From CAVQCT01 sp964371785 (lineage in GTDB: Bacteria > Zixibacteria > MSB-5A5 > GN15 > FEB-12), in assembly GCA_964371785.1 (NCBI GenBank), contig CAYJOL010000001.1:1-64000 (forward strand): a stretch of 64,000 bases of DNA. Reading direction: 5' to 3'. A program made the position numbers and the translations under genes. A model generated the notes under the pieces. That model did not search any database, was not told the DNA's origin, and worked only from the letters and a program-made list of their open reading frames with translations. How positions within the stretch are numbered: the first letter of the stretch is position 1; every line of letters begins with the position of its first letter. This document shows, piece by piece, positions 45,331-54,368 of the stretch.

Positions 45331-46611
45331 ATGGCCAAGACCCTGAAGGAAAAACTGGCCGGAATAATCCCCAAACTTCGTGAAGAAAGAAAAGAATTGG
45401 TCACGAAGTACGGAGATAAGGTTATCTCGGAAGTAAATGTGGCGCAAGCCATCGGCGGCATGCGTGGCATCAAAGGAATGGTCTGTGACACCTCGGTCGT
45501 CGAACCCGACAAAGGACTGATCATTCGTGGCATGCCCATCCTCAAGCTCAAAGATAAACTACCCGAAGAAATCTTCTGGCTGCTTATTACCGGCGAACTC
45601 CCGTCCGCGGACGAGTTGAAGGGTCTTCAGAAGGAACTGAAGGAACATGGTGAAGTCCCCGGTTATGTCTGGAAGGTGCTCAAGGCGATGCCGAAGACCT
45701 CTCATCCGATGGCAATGCTTGACACCGCCATTCTTGCGATGGAAAACGAATCCGTCTTCCGTAAACGCTATACCGAAGGTATGGGCAAGGAAGATTACTG
45801 GGTTCCGACCCTTGAGGATGCGTTGATCATTATCGGTACGATTCACACGATCGCCGCCGGCATCTATCGCATCAAGTACAAAAAGGGCGACCTCATTGAG
45901 CCGTCGAACAAACTCGACTGGGGCGCTGACTATGTCAAGATGCTCGGCCTGCCTCCGAAGAAGGGTCAGACCGCCGAAATGATGCGCCTGTACCTCACCC
46001 TGCACTCCGATCACGAGGGTGGCAACGTTTCAGCGAACACCTGCCACACGGTCGGTTCCGCTCTGTCCGATGCGTTCTATGCCGTCTCCGCCGGTTTGAA
46101 CGGTCTGGCAGGCCCTCTGCACGGTCTGGCCAATCAAGAATGCCTCGGTTGGGTTCTCGACACTATGAAGAAGTTCAAGGGTGTACCGACTGAGAAACAG
46201 ATTGAGGATTATGCGTGGGAGACCCTAAATGGCGGTCAGGTAATCCCGGGTTACGGTCACGCCGTTCTCCGCGTCACCGATCCGCGCTTCACCGCATTCA
46301 ATGAATTCGGCAAGAAGTATCTGAAAGACGATCCGGTGTTCCAGACCGTCGATCGCGTTTTCACCGTCGTGCCGAAAGTCCTGGAGAAACAGGGCAAAGC
46401 CAAGAACCCGTGGCCGAATGTAGACGCTGGTTCCGGCGCGCTGCTGTATCACTATGGCTTGAAGGAGTTCGAATACTATACGGTATTGTTCTCAGTATCC
46501 CGTTCTCTGGGTATGCTGTCACAGCTGGTGCTTAATCGTGCTTTGGGCACGGCGATTACCCGTCCGAAGTCGGTTTCCACCGCATGGCTCAAGGCCCAGG
46601 TTACGAAGTAA
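45331..46611 (+). CDS. gltA: Citrate synthase, eukaryote-like type
   Basis: 426 residues. ITGELPSADEL, SDHEGGNVSANTCHTVGSALSD (substrate His), GLNGLAGPLHGLANQE and VIPGYGHAVLRVTDPRF (catalytic His and Asp region) identify citrate synthase. The N-terminus and overall pattern follow the mitochondrial-type (si) enzymes also found in Geobacter-like bacteria rather than the hexameric Gram-negative GltA. Condenses acetyl-CoA and oxaloacetate. Own promoter, palindromic operator-like site and terminator; AAAGGAG precedes the ATG. Confidence 0.94.
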   Translation: MAKTLKEKLAGIIPKLREERKELVTKYGDKVISEVNVAQAIGGMRGIKGMVCDTSVVEPDKGLIIRGMPILKLKDKLPEEIFWLLITGELPSADELKGLQKELKEHGEVPGYVWKVLKAMPKTSHPMAMLDTAILAMENESVFRKRYTEGMGKEDYWVPTLEDALIIIGTIHTIAAGIYRIKYKKGDLIEPSNKLDWGADYVKMLGLPPKKGQTAEMMRLYLTLHSDHEGGNVSANTCHTVGSALSDAFYAVSAGLNGLAGPLHGLANQECLGWVLDTMKKFKGVPTEKQIEDYAWETLNGGQVIPGYGHAVLRVTDPRFTAFNEFGKKYLKDDPVFQTVDRVFTVVPKVLEKQGKAKNPWPNVDAGSGALLYHYGLKEFEYYTVLFSVSRSLGMLSQLVLNRALGTAITRPKSVSTAWLKAQVTK

Positions 46612-46643
46612 CTCCTCCTGTATATATTTCGTGTTTCTAATAG

Positions 46644-46672
46644 AAGCGGCTCGCGAGAGCCGCTTTCTTATT
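46644..46672 (+). terminator. Intrinsic terminator of citrate synthase
   Basis: AAGCGGCTC, GCGA loop, GAGCCGCTT, then TCTTATTT. Nine-bp GC-rich stem 33 bases after the stop. Confidence 0.85.
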
Positions 46673-46689
46673 TGGCTGCTAGGTGAGTA

Positions 46690-48717
46690 TTAAACGGCGG
46701 GAAAACTGATCACAAAACACGCGCCGCCAAGCGAACTGGGTTCGTAGGCAATCTCTCCGTCCATGTCTGTGACTATCTTGTAGACAGTAGACAGACCCAG
46801 GCCGGTCCCTGTTTGTTTGGTCGTGAAGAATGGGGTAAAAAGCTTCTCGCGAGCGGATTCGGGGACCCCCCGTCCGGAATCCTCGAATCTAATAACCACC
46901 CTATCAGCCAGTCTCTCCGCCGATACATGGATCTTTCCCGGTTTCGCCTCCAACGCCTCTTTGGCATTATTAAACAGATTCATCAGCACCTGTTTCAGAT
47001 GGTCCTTCTCCCCCTTTACGAGGAGAATTCCGGTCGAGTCAACCGTCAGGTCGATCTCCAGCCGGTTCGCTTCAAATTGCGCAAGGCCGACAAACTCATC
47101 AAGCACCTGCTTGAAGTCAACATCCTTTCGCCGTTGCTGATCTTCACGCGTTAGAGCAAGAAAACGTGTAATGATCTCATTGAGCCGTTTTGTCTCCCGT
47201 TTTATCTGTTCGGTAAATGATGAAAATTCCGCAACATTTTCGGTTGGCCGGAATTCCGCGGCCAGACGCTGTATGGCAATGGAAATGGCGTTCAACGGAT
47301 TTCTGATTTCGTGGGCAACACCGGCGGCCAGATTGCCCATTTCGGACAATCGTTCTTTGCGCGACGAACGCCGCTGGAGGTCGCGATAGAGTGTCAGATC
47401 GTAGAGCACGGCGACAATCCCTTTAACCTGCTCGCCATCTCGAAGCTGTGATGTCGATATCAAGAGCTCCTTTGTCTTTTGGCCAAGCACCAGCGATATT
47501 TCCTTATCAGCCGACTCCTGTCGGCCCCCAATGATCGATGTAAAGGTCAGGTCGGGGTGGTTAATGACGCTGTCCCAGGGGCGGCCAACGATACCGGTCG
47601 AATCAATTATGCGCTCGAAAGCTGCATTAGATAATGTAATTGCACCTGAGCTGTCTGTTGCCGCGACTCCTATTCGCATTTCGTCAAAGATCCGTTCAGA
47701 GATCGACTTGATTTCCAGATACTGGCGGGCAATTTCGTGTCGCTTGCTTCGGCTGTTTATATAGAGCAAGAGAAAGACAACCAGTATGAGCAAGATGGAC
47801 GCCAGAGCAATCATTTGCAGGTCATACCCCCGGTTGATCGCCGTGAACCGGTCGAGAGTCAATCCGACCCGCAGCAGACCGAACGGATAGTCTTCGGTCG
47901 CAAACGGCTTCACTAATTCAAGAACCTTCGTGTCCTCGAATACATACTCCCGGTGCATGACGGTATCACTTTCCAGAGCCGCCGAGAGAAAGGGATCGGA
48001 CTCGATTGACAGAAGTTGGCCGGTCTTGCGCGACGCAAAGATGATGCCGTCGGTGGACTGGTACAAAATGTACTCGACACCTTTTTCCTCGGCCATTTTC
48101 TGTGCGAGATAGCCAATCTGAGTTTTTTTGAGCGCTTCGACATAATAACCAGCATCGGCGATTAACAGAACAATTCTGTCGAGCTTGTTCGACATCTCGA
48201 TATAATAATGAATCATTTCATCCGGGCTGGATCCCTGATCAAGCAAAAGAACATAGTTCGTCTGAGGATTGGCAATAAGTTGATCGACTTCTTTGGTCAC
48301 GAAGTCAGGTGGTCGAAGAACCGAGCCGCGCGCCACTCCGCCTGCCACCATGGACGAGTCCATCCTGTAAACGAACACAGCATACAGGCTGTGCGTGGCG
48401 GCGATTTGGACCAGATCGGTGTCGTTTAATTTATTCAGTTCGATCTGACTGATATCGGTGACAATCTCGCTGAACCGCTTGTGAACCAGGTAGTCAAAGA
48501 AGTGTTCGGATTCAATTGCGTTTTCGGCCGCCCGAGTAAGAGCCTCGGTGAAAGCCGTACCTTGCATGACCAGGAGCTTATAGCTATCTGAGCGGCTCTC
48601 CCGAATGCCAAACCAGGTGATAATCAGAACGGTTAAAGCAAGAATAATGATAATTGCGATAAGCAGGCGCCGGTCGAATGCGCCCCGAGCGGTTGCATTG
48701 TTGCGAACCTTTGGCAT
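46690..48717 (-). CDS. Membrane sensor histidine kinase (PAS, HisKA, HATPase)
   Basis: 675 residues. Transmembrane helix about 18-38, extracytoplasmic sensor to about 290, second helix about 295-318, PAS domain about 335-440, HisKA with MGNLAAGVAHEIRNPLNAISIAIQ (phospho-His), HATPase with NLFNNAKEALEA, DSGRGVP and TGTGLGLSTVYKI. All kinase boxes look intact. No response regulator gene is adjacent, so it is an orphan. Separated by only 42 bases from a second kinase on the same strand. Confidence 0.9.
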   Translation of the reverse strand: MPKVRNNATARGAFDRRLLIAIIIILALTVLIITWFGIRESRSDSYKLLVMQGTAFTEALTRAAENAIESEHFFDYLVHKRFSEIVTDISQIELNKLNDTDLVQIAATHSLYAVFVYRMDSSMVAGGVARGSVLRPPDFVTKEVDQLIANPQTNYVLLLDQGSSPDEMIHYYIEMSNKLDRIVLLIADAGYYVEALKKTQIGYLAQKMAEEKGVEYILYQSTDGIIFASRKTGQLLSIESDPFLSAALESDTVMHREYVFEDTKVLELVKPFATEDYPFGLLRVGLTLDRFTAINRGYDLQMIALASILLILVVFLLLYINSRSKRHEIARQYLEIKSISERIFDEMRIGVAATDSSGAITLSNAAFERIIDSTGIVGRPWDSVINHPDLTFTSIIGGRQESADKEISLVLGQKTKELLISTSQLRDGEQVKGIVAVLYDLTLYRDLQRRSSRKERLSEMGNLAAGVAHEIRNPLNAISIAIQRLAAEFRPTENVAEFSSFTEQIKRETKRLNEIITRFLALTREDQQRRKDVDFKQVLDEFVGLAQFEANRLEIDLTVDSTGILLVKGEKDHLKQVLMNLFNNAKEALEAKPGKIHVSAERLADRVVIRFEDSGRGVPESAREKLFTPFFTTKQTGTGLGLSTVYKIVTDMDGEIAYEPSSLGGACFVISFPAV

Positions 48718-48759
48718 GAATTGAAACTATTCTGGTGTTGGTCTCATGGCAACAAAAAG

Positions 48760-50718
48760 TTACAGCGCGGGCGTCGCGAAGGCGGTCGCCTCAGGCCCGG
48801 AATTCGGTTCGCCCCTCTCATCCGAAGTTCGATGATTCACCGGTATACAGCACGCGAATTTGGCTCCGGACGTCCTGGCGTAACTGATTCTGGCGTTATG
48901 TATGTCAATAATCTTCTGACACGTGATAAGGCCGATACCGTGACCGGTCGGCTTGGTTGTAAACCGCTTTTTGAACAACCAGCTTTCCTTTTCGAGCGCC
49001 ACCCCCGGTCCATCGTCCTCGACCACCAGCGACAACGACGGCTCACCGTCCCCATCTGTCAAGTCAGTCGAAATCCAGATATGTTTCCCGCCCTCTTTGT
49101 CAGTCAGAGCCTCGGTCGCGTTGTACACGAGATTGACAACGAGTTGCTGTATTTGGCCAACATCAACTTCTACCAAGGGAATGTTGTGTCCGAGGTTGGT
49201 GACAACCTCTACCTCATCGAATTTGTTCTGCGGTTTCAAGAAGGCCAGCACTGTCTCGACCAGTTGGTTTATGTCAATTTTGTCAAACTTGGTGTTGCCG
49301 TCGTTGACGTCCATAAGCCCATCCGTGAAGCGTGCAATTTTATCTACTGTACCTTTCATCAGGTCGAGTTTCCGGGTAATTTTCTCCATATCACCTTTTT
49401 TCAGGAACAACGGCATCAACTCAATATTGCCGGAGAGAATGGCGAGGAAATTGTTGATTTCATGGGCGATATCGCCGGCCATCTCTCCTTTCGTGTAGTA
49501 CCTATCGAGCCGGATCATCATCTCCTGAAAACTTTTGCTCTCGGAGATATCCCGAATGATCAACATATATGCCGCTACGTCGCCGTGCCGTCCAAGCACG
49601 CTCGATATCGTCACGTATCCCGGGAAAAGAGTATTGTCATTGCGTTTGCACAAGAGTTCCAGGTTTGCCACACCCGATTCCCCGGGATGCCAGTCCATAT
49701 CGCCGGCTGGATTCCTGAACAACTCCTGAACGTTCATGCCACACGCATCCCCTTCGGACATGCCAAATACTTCTTCCGCCTTGCGATTAAATACGGTAAT
49801 GACGCCGTCGGTCGTAGCGGAAACAATGCCTACAGGCGAACTCTCGATGAGCGTGCGGAAATGATCCTGAGATTCCCGAAGCATTTGATTTGTCTTCTTC
49901 AAGTTCGCGTTGTACTTCCTCAATTTCGTATGACTATTCCAAAGCCCGCGAGACATCGTGTTAAAAGCAGTCGACAGACGGTCCAGTTCGGCGTCACCGC
50001 CTGGACTTACTACATAGTACAGCTCACCGCTGCCGGTTTTCTCGAAGCCACGGATCAGTCTTCGCAAGGGGTCACGAAACTTTTTATTCAACAGGTAAAC
50101 CGCCAGTAAGGAAACCAGTGTCGAAGCAAGAAACAGCAATACGAGTGCATATACGAGACGTGTCCGGCTCGCCATCACGTAGGCCTGCTCAAATACAGTT
50201 GCCAGCACAGCCTGATGATTTCCTCGTAGTTTGAATTCGTAGTAATATACCGCGTGATGACCGACTGGCGATGCCGGGATAAGCACCTCTTCGGCCAGAC
50301 CCATCTGATAGTCGACAATTCTGGAGTCGATAAGGTCGTTTTGCTCAAGCTCGTGTCCCGAGGTCAGATTCGACGTATATGCCGATTTCAAAGACAATCC
50401 TCGAACCGTGCCATCGCTTGGATCCTTTAGATACAATCGTGCCTCTGCTATACGACGGGGGCCGAAGACCGCAGCGAGAGCAGACATCGTCGAATGCTCA
50501 AGGGTCGAGTCCAGTGACTTCGCCCCGGATGCTGCGCACGCTGAATCGAGGATTGCACCGACATGCGTGAACTTTTGTTTGAGGGCGAAATATCCTGGAT
50601 CCTGGATATAATCTTCGCCCGGAAACAAAATAATCATCGCCAGAGCAGTGAAAATGAAAATGACCTGGACGATTATGATATTGCTCAGCCTGGTCAGTAA
50701 TCCCGGTTTGAATCTCAT
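48760..50718 (-). CDS. Membrane sensor histidine kinase (HAMP, PAS, divergent H-box)
   Basis: 652 residues. Helices about 11-30 and 195-213 flank a periplasmic sensor; HAMP follows (FRDPLRRLIRGFEKTGSGELYYVV), then PAS (about 290-400) and a kinase core. The H-box reads GEMAGDIAHEINNFLAILSG, with NN in place of the usual RNP. HATPase boxes NLVYNATEAL, VEDDGPGV and TGHGIGLITCQKI are present. A long antisense frame covers its 3' half but has no features of its own. No cognate regulator adjacent. Confidence 0.88.
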   Translation of the reverse strand: MRFKPGLLTRLSNIIIVQVIFIFTALAMIILFPGEDYIQDPGYFALKQKFTHVGAILDSACAASGAKSLDSTLEHSTMSALAAVFGPRRIAEARLYLKDPSDGTVRGLSLKSAYTSNLTSGHELEQNDLIDSRIVDYQMGLAEEVLIPASPVGHHAVYYYEFKLRGNHQAVLATVFEQAYVMASRTRLVYALVLLFLASTLVSLLAVYLLNKKFRDPLRRLIRGFEKTGSGELYYVVSPGGDAELDRLSTAFNTMSRGLWNSHTKLRKYNANLKKTNQMLRESQDHFRTLIESSPVGIVSATTDGVITVFNRKAEEVFGMSEGDACGMNVQELFRNPAGDMDWHPGESGVANLELLCKRNDNTLFPGYVTISSVLGRHGDVAAYMLIIRDISESKSFQEMMIRLDRYYTKGEMAGDIAHEINNFLAILSGNIELMPLFLKKGDMEKITRKLDLMKGTVDKIARFTDGLMDVNDGNTKFDKIDINQLVETVLAFLKPQNKFDEVEVVTNLGHNIPLVEVDVGQIQQLVVNLVYNATEALTDKEGGKHIWISTDLTDGDGEPSLSLVVEDDGPGVALEKESWLFKKRFTTKPTGHGIGLITCQKIIDIHNARISYARTSGAKFACCIPVNHRTSDERGEPNSGPEATAFATPAL

Positions 50719-51200
50719 GGCAAGTAATTCCCGTCAATGTACAGGTGCTATTTACCTGTATATCGACAGTCCGAAGGTATTTTTGATTCCGGGATGGATG
50801 AAACAGAAATAAAATATGGGAGTGGTGGAGGGGGGATGCCCGACTCTAACGTCAGGTGGCTGGAGATCCAGCGCGCACCACTCCCAAATTTTGTACTAAT
50901 TCAGAAACATCAAAAACTAGAAAAGCAAGACGTATGCCGTTAGAAACCGGTAGTAAATAGAAAATTACGAGTCTATGATAACATATAACCTATTGATCGG
51001 CAAGAGATAAAAGAGCGTTACCCAACAAACGGTTTAGCTCCGCCTCAAAAGCTACATCAAATGAAAAACAATGTGCAAGAACTTGCGTGCAACTCTTGGT
51101 CTCAGATGAACTCTGCCGACTACACAGCCGCGGTTTGTCGGATTGGCGTAACCAACTCTACAACAAAGTGTTCGAGCAAACCCGAGAAACCGAAAACTGT
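50719..51200. other. 482-base intergenic region
   Basis: Lies downstream of trxB and upstream of the sensor kinase, both on the minus strand. It holds the hairpin element at 50811-50892; otherwise I see no supported gene. Short open frames at 51061-51378 and on the opposite strand end in this region but lack start signals and family features. Confidence 0.55.
50811..50892 (-). repeat. Strong inverted-repeat hairpin element
   Basis: GGGAGTGGTG (50818-50827) and CACCACTCCC (50876-50885) form a perfect 10-bp outer stem, flanked by further A/T complementarity. The 48-nt interior contains a second hairpin, GCTGG-AGAT-CCAGC. On the minus strand it is followed by ATATTTTATTT. It could be the distal trxB terminator, a REP-like unit or a structured RNA; I know no family for it. 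Confidence 0.55.
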
Positions 51201-52154
51201 TTACACTCGATTGGCAAATTTATCTTCGAGCGACTCAATATACTTCTCCGCCGCAACTGCTGCGGTTGTACCATCACCTACGGCGTTCGTAACCTGGCGT
51301 ACAAGTTGCGCCCGGACGTCCCCACAGGCAAAAATGCCGGGGACTGAAGTTTCCATCTTGAAGTCGGTGATGATGTAACCGCCTTCATCAGTCTTCAGAC
51401 TCTCACGTGTTATCCTTGAGTTCGGCCGGAACCCGATATATGGGAATATCGCACCCACATCGAGTTTGCTCGTCTTCTCCGTCTTTAGATTGCGAAGCGA
51501 GAGATGGGAGACTTTCTGAGCGTTACCGTGGATCTCGTCAACAACCGTATCCCAAATGAATTCCACTTTCGGATTGTCAAAAGCGCGCTGTTGAATGATT
51601 TTCGCGGCCCGAAGTTTGTCGCGACGATGGATGATATAGACTTTGGACGCGAATTTCGTAAGGTAGGTTCCCTCTTCAACCGCAGCATCTCCTCCGCCCA
51701 CGACGGCAATGATCTGATTGCGGAAAAACGCACCATCGCAAATGGCGCAATACGAAACACCTTTGCCGCTGAATTCTTTTTCGCCGGGGATATTCAAGAA
51801 GATCGGAGACCCGCCGGTTGACAGTATCACCGCTTTCCCACGATATATATTTCCCGACGCACAGCGGGCGGTGCGATATTCGCCGTCGACATACACTTCC
51901 TCAACTTCTTCCATTTCTATTTGCAGGCCGAACTTCTTGGCGTGATCAGTGAATTTCATAGCCAACTCGGCACCCTGGATATGCTCAAATCCCAGGTAGT
52001 CCTCGACTTCGCCGGTAATCGCTATCTGCCCGCCCGGCAGATATTTTTCCAGAACAACCGTCTTACGATTGGCTCTTGCTGAATACATGCCGGCGCATAG
52101 TCCGCCCGGACCACCACCAACTATGACGACATCATACTCTTTTACTTCGGCCAT
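51201..52154 (-). CDS. trxB: Thioredoxin-disulfide reductase
   Basis: 317 residues. IVGGGPGGLCAGMYSAR binds FAD, CAICDGAFF holds the redox-active CxxC (about residues 139-142), VVGGGDAAVEEGTYL binds NADPH and GIFACGDVR is the second FAD motif. Full-length. Reduces thioredoxin in the cytoplasm. Three bases after the epimerase-like gene, in a cobO-epimerase-trxB order. Confidence 0.95.
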   Translation of the reverse strand: MAEVKEYDVVIVGGGPGGLCAGMYSARANRKTVVLEKYLPGGQIAITGEVEDYLGFEHIQGAELAMKFTDHAKKFGLQIEMEEVEEVYVDGEYRTARCASGNIYRGKAVILSTGGSPIFLNIPGEKEFSGKGVSYCAICDGAFFRNQIIAVVGGGDAAVEEGTYLTKFASKVYIIHRRDKLRAAKIIQQRAFDNPKVEFIWDTVVDEIHGNAQKVSHLSLRNLKTEKTSKLDVGAIFPYIGFRPNSRITRESLKTDEGGYIITDFKMETSVPGIFACGDVRAQLVRQVTNAVGDGTTAAVAAEKYIESLEDKFANRV

Positions 52155-52157
52155 GTT

Positions 52158-53042
52158 TTACCTCATATACTTTCGCAACCCATCCTCCAGTTTGACAGGC
52201 TCAATGTGAAATATCCGTTTCATCTCTTTGATATCACCGACATTCTCTTCGAGCAGCATGCTTATCTGGTCCCGCGTGAGTGGGGCCGGGTTTAACAGCT
52301 TCTCCATAATGAAGGCGACAGAGTTCATCAACAGCAGCGGAAGACGGATGTTCACCCGCCGCTTATTTAGAATGCGCTTTATTATATGCAATATCTGCAA
52401 AAACTCAAGCTTTTCGGGGCCGCCGAGTTCGATAATCTCCCCCGAAGCCTCCGGAAGGGTTAAACAATGAGCCAGTGCTTCGGTCAGATCATCGATGAAG
52501 ATCGGCTGGAGACGATATTTCCCACTGCCAATGACAGGAATGAAGGGCGACCAACGTATCAGCCTCACAAACGTGTTTACAAAACCATCCCCCGGCCCGT
52601 AGATGATCGAGGGGCGAAAGATTACGCAATCCAATCCCGAGAGTATCACCGCCTGTTCGGCTTGATACTTCGATTGATGATATTTCGTTCGAGAATGAGC
52701 CGAAGTACCCATGGCCGAAAGATACACTATCTTGGATACTTTCTGGCGTTGGCACGTGTCCACCAACTGCCTGGTGGCTTCGGTTACCGTTTTGTCAAAC
52801 GTCTTCGCCTTCGTCTCGGCAATTATCCCTACCAGATGAAACACCGCATGGTTCCCGGAACATAATTGTTCCAGAGCAGAGCGGTCTTCTACCGATCCCC
52901 TGACAACGCGGACCTGTTTCCCGAAGAGTTCTTCGCCGTGATGCGAGTGCGAGAGAATCGTGATCTCATGGTTTTCGCGAAGCAATCGCTCGACCAGATG
53001 GCGACCCACAAATCCTGTCGCACCGGTAACGGCGATTTTCAC
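52158..53042 (-). CDS. NAD(P)-binding epimerase-like protein, complex I NDUFA9-like
   Basis: 294 residues, atypical short-chain dehydrogenase. Rossmann motif VTGATGFVGRHLVERLL at the N-terminus; active-site region VYLSAMGTSAHSRTKYHQSKYQAEQ; then FRPSIIYGPGDGFVNTF. Resembles the NDUFA9-like group of bacterial NAD-dependent epimerases, whose function is unclear. Overlaps the cobO stop by 4 bases. Confidence 0.83.
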   Translation of the reverse strand: MKIAVTGATGFVGRHLVERLLRENHEITILSHSHHGEELFGKQVRVVRGSVEDRSALEQLCSGNHAVFHLVGIIAETKAKTFDKTVTEATRQLVDTCQRQKVSKIVYLSAMGTSAHSRTKYHQSKYQAEQAVILSGLDCVIFRPSIIYGPGDGFVNTFVRLIRWSPFIPVIGSGKYRLQPIFIDDLTEALAHCLTLPEASGEIIELGGPEKLEFLQILHIIKRILNKRRVNIRLPLLLMNSVAFIMEKLLNPAPLTRDQISMLLEENVGDIKEMKRIFHIEPVKLEDGLRKYMR

Positions 53043-53590
53043 CAGTCTATCCCCTTCTGAGCGAGTATCCCTTTCTGGTACGGATGCTTGATCTCCTTCA
53101 TCTCGGTCACCAGATCCGCCCTTTGCTGCAGGCTTTCGGTTGCATCGCGTCCCGTAATGACCAGATGTTGGGTTTCGCCTCTGGCGGCAAGGATCCGATC
53201 GACTTCGTCATCGGTAACCAGCCCCAGGTTCACTGCGACATTGAGCTCATCCAGAATTATCAATCGATACTCACGGGAAGTAATTTTTTCGATCGCGAGT
53301 TCAACACCCTTTTTCGCCGCCTCACGATGCTCATCGAATGATTTATTATCATCGACAATGCCCACGAAGCCCTCTCCCACCGTGAACAGTTCGACGTTCG
53401 GCTCCAACCGTTTGATGCCTTTGAGTTCACCATATTTCCAACTGCCCTTAACGAACTGGATAATACAGACTTTCCAATTATAGCCGACTGCCCTGACACA
53501 CATTCCCAAAGCGGCGGTGGTTTTTCCTTTTCCATTGCCCGTGTAGACGATTAGCAGGCCAAGTTCTTTAGTCTGGTCTTTTTCGGTCAT
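53039..53590 (-). CDS. cobO: Cob(I)yrinic acid a,c-diamide adenosyltransferase
   Basis: 183 residues. VYTGNGKGKTTAALGMCVRA is the P-loop of the CobA/CobO/BtuR family; CIIQFVKGSWKYGELKG, LIILDELNVAVNLGLV and HLVITGRDA are the remaining signatures. Adds the 5'-deoxyadenosyl group to corrinoids from ATP. No cobalamin riboswitch fits in the short upstream gap, and no other cobalamin gene is nearby. Confidence 0.93.
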   Translation of the reverse strand: MTEKDQTKELGLLIVYTGNGKGKTTAALGMCVRAVGYNWKVCIIQFVKGSWKYGELKGIKRLEPNVELFTVGEGFVGIVDDNKSFDEHREAAKKGVELAIEKITSREYRLIILDELNVAVNLGLVTDDEVDRILAARGETQHLVITGRDATESLQQRADLVTEMKEIKHPYQKGILAQKGIDW

Positions 53591-53724
53591 CCTTGCCTCG
53601 TTTCTTGCCGAATTTGATATATGCGTAATATCAGCAAAATTCCGCGAAAAGTCAATCGGTTAATACATCATAACTTAACAGCGAATCATCCGGTCGAATT
53701 TGTGAAAAAAATAACCAATTTTTA

Positions 53725-53753
53725 TTGACATTCAAGTCTATTATCCGTATACT
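53725..53753 (+). promoter_or_regulatory. Consensus promoter of the Rrf2 regulator gene
   Basis: TTGACA (53725-53730), 17-nt spacer, TATACT (53748-53753); start near 53760, leaving a leader of about 79 bases. A half-site TGTGA-N6-TAACC lies at 53701-53716. Confidence 0.75.
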
Positions 53754-53838
53754 TAGAGCAGATAATATGGAGTTTGTATAACACTATACCAATTACCCCC
53801 TTGGTGGGTTAGCAATACCAAGCCGAAAGAAGGTTGCC

Positions 53839-54264
53839 ATGCAGTTTACAAAAGCTGAGGAATACGGGATGCTCGGGGTACTCTACCTGGCAGACAAAGA
53901 CAACAGTTCGGTGACGCCGTTGTCTGAAATCTCGGAGGCGAAAGACATCCCCGAGAAGTTCCTCGCGAAAATCTTTCAGTCACTTTCACGGTCAGGCATT
54001 GTTCGCTCTCATCGCGGTGTCCGGGGCGGCTTCACGCTGGCAAGGAAGCCGGAAGAAATCACGATAAAAGAAGTTCTGGAATCGATCCAGGGCCCGTATC
54101 ACCTGATAAAATGCGTCAAGGATACGGATGTGTGCAACAAGAGTGATTTCTGCGCGCTCAGAGAACTCCTTGTCATGGCAGAAGAAAAGCTGGTAGCCGT
54201 CTTTGAAGGACATACACTCGCCGATCTGGTCCAGTGGCAAAAGGACCGCGTCGTTAGCGTGTAG
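53839..54264 (+). CDS. Rrf2-family transcriptional regulator with Fe-S type Cys triad
   Basis: 141 residues. Winged-helix DNA-binding domain (YGMLGVLYLADK, IPEKFLAKIFQSLSRSGIVRSHRGVRGGFTLAR) and dimerisation helix. The C-terminal region has CVKDTDVCNKSDFC, three Cys spaced as in IscR/NsrR-type cluster-binding members. It leads dcd and nifJ on the same strand and has a strong promoter, so it may sense redox or Fe-S status and control the oxidoreductase; target sites were not identified. Confidence 0.88.
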   Translation: MQFTKAEEYGMLGVLYLADKDNSSVTPLSEISEAKDIPEKFLAKIFQSLSRSGIVRSHRGVRGGFTLARKPEEITIKEVLESIQGPYHLIKCVKDTDVCNKSDFCALRELLVMAEEKLVAVFEGHTLADLVQWQKDRVVSV

Positions 54265-54368
54265 AGCAAGCAAAAAAACCGGCTTCACCGGGCGATTCTG
54301 GTTTACATACGCTCGCAAATCGCATATCTTCGGACGACTTGAAACGAACCTGTGAAGAAGGATGTGTG

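Noticed and set aside
48721..50109. 462-codon plus-strand open frame
   Set aside because: It is fully antisense to a sensor kinase with clear domains, and its translation has no recognisable fold or start signals.
50818..50885. tRNA gene or integron attC site
   Set aside because: The stem resembles an acceptor and one end reads CCTCCACCA, but there is no T-loop TTC motif or cloverleaf; no paired attC core sites were found either.
51061..51378. Short open frames downstream of trxB on both strands
   Set aside because: The plus frame overlaps trxB antisense; the minus frame (ending near 51001) has no start signal or family match, so it was not called.
53591..53724. Cobalamin riboswitch ahead of cobO
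   Set aside because: Only about 130 bases separate cobO from the Rrf2 promoter and no conserved cobalamin-box segment is visible.
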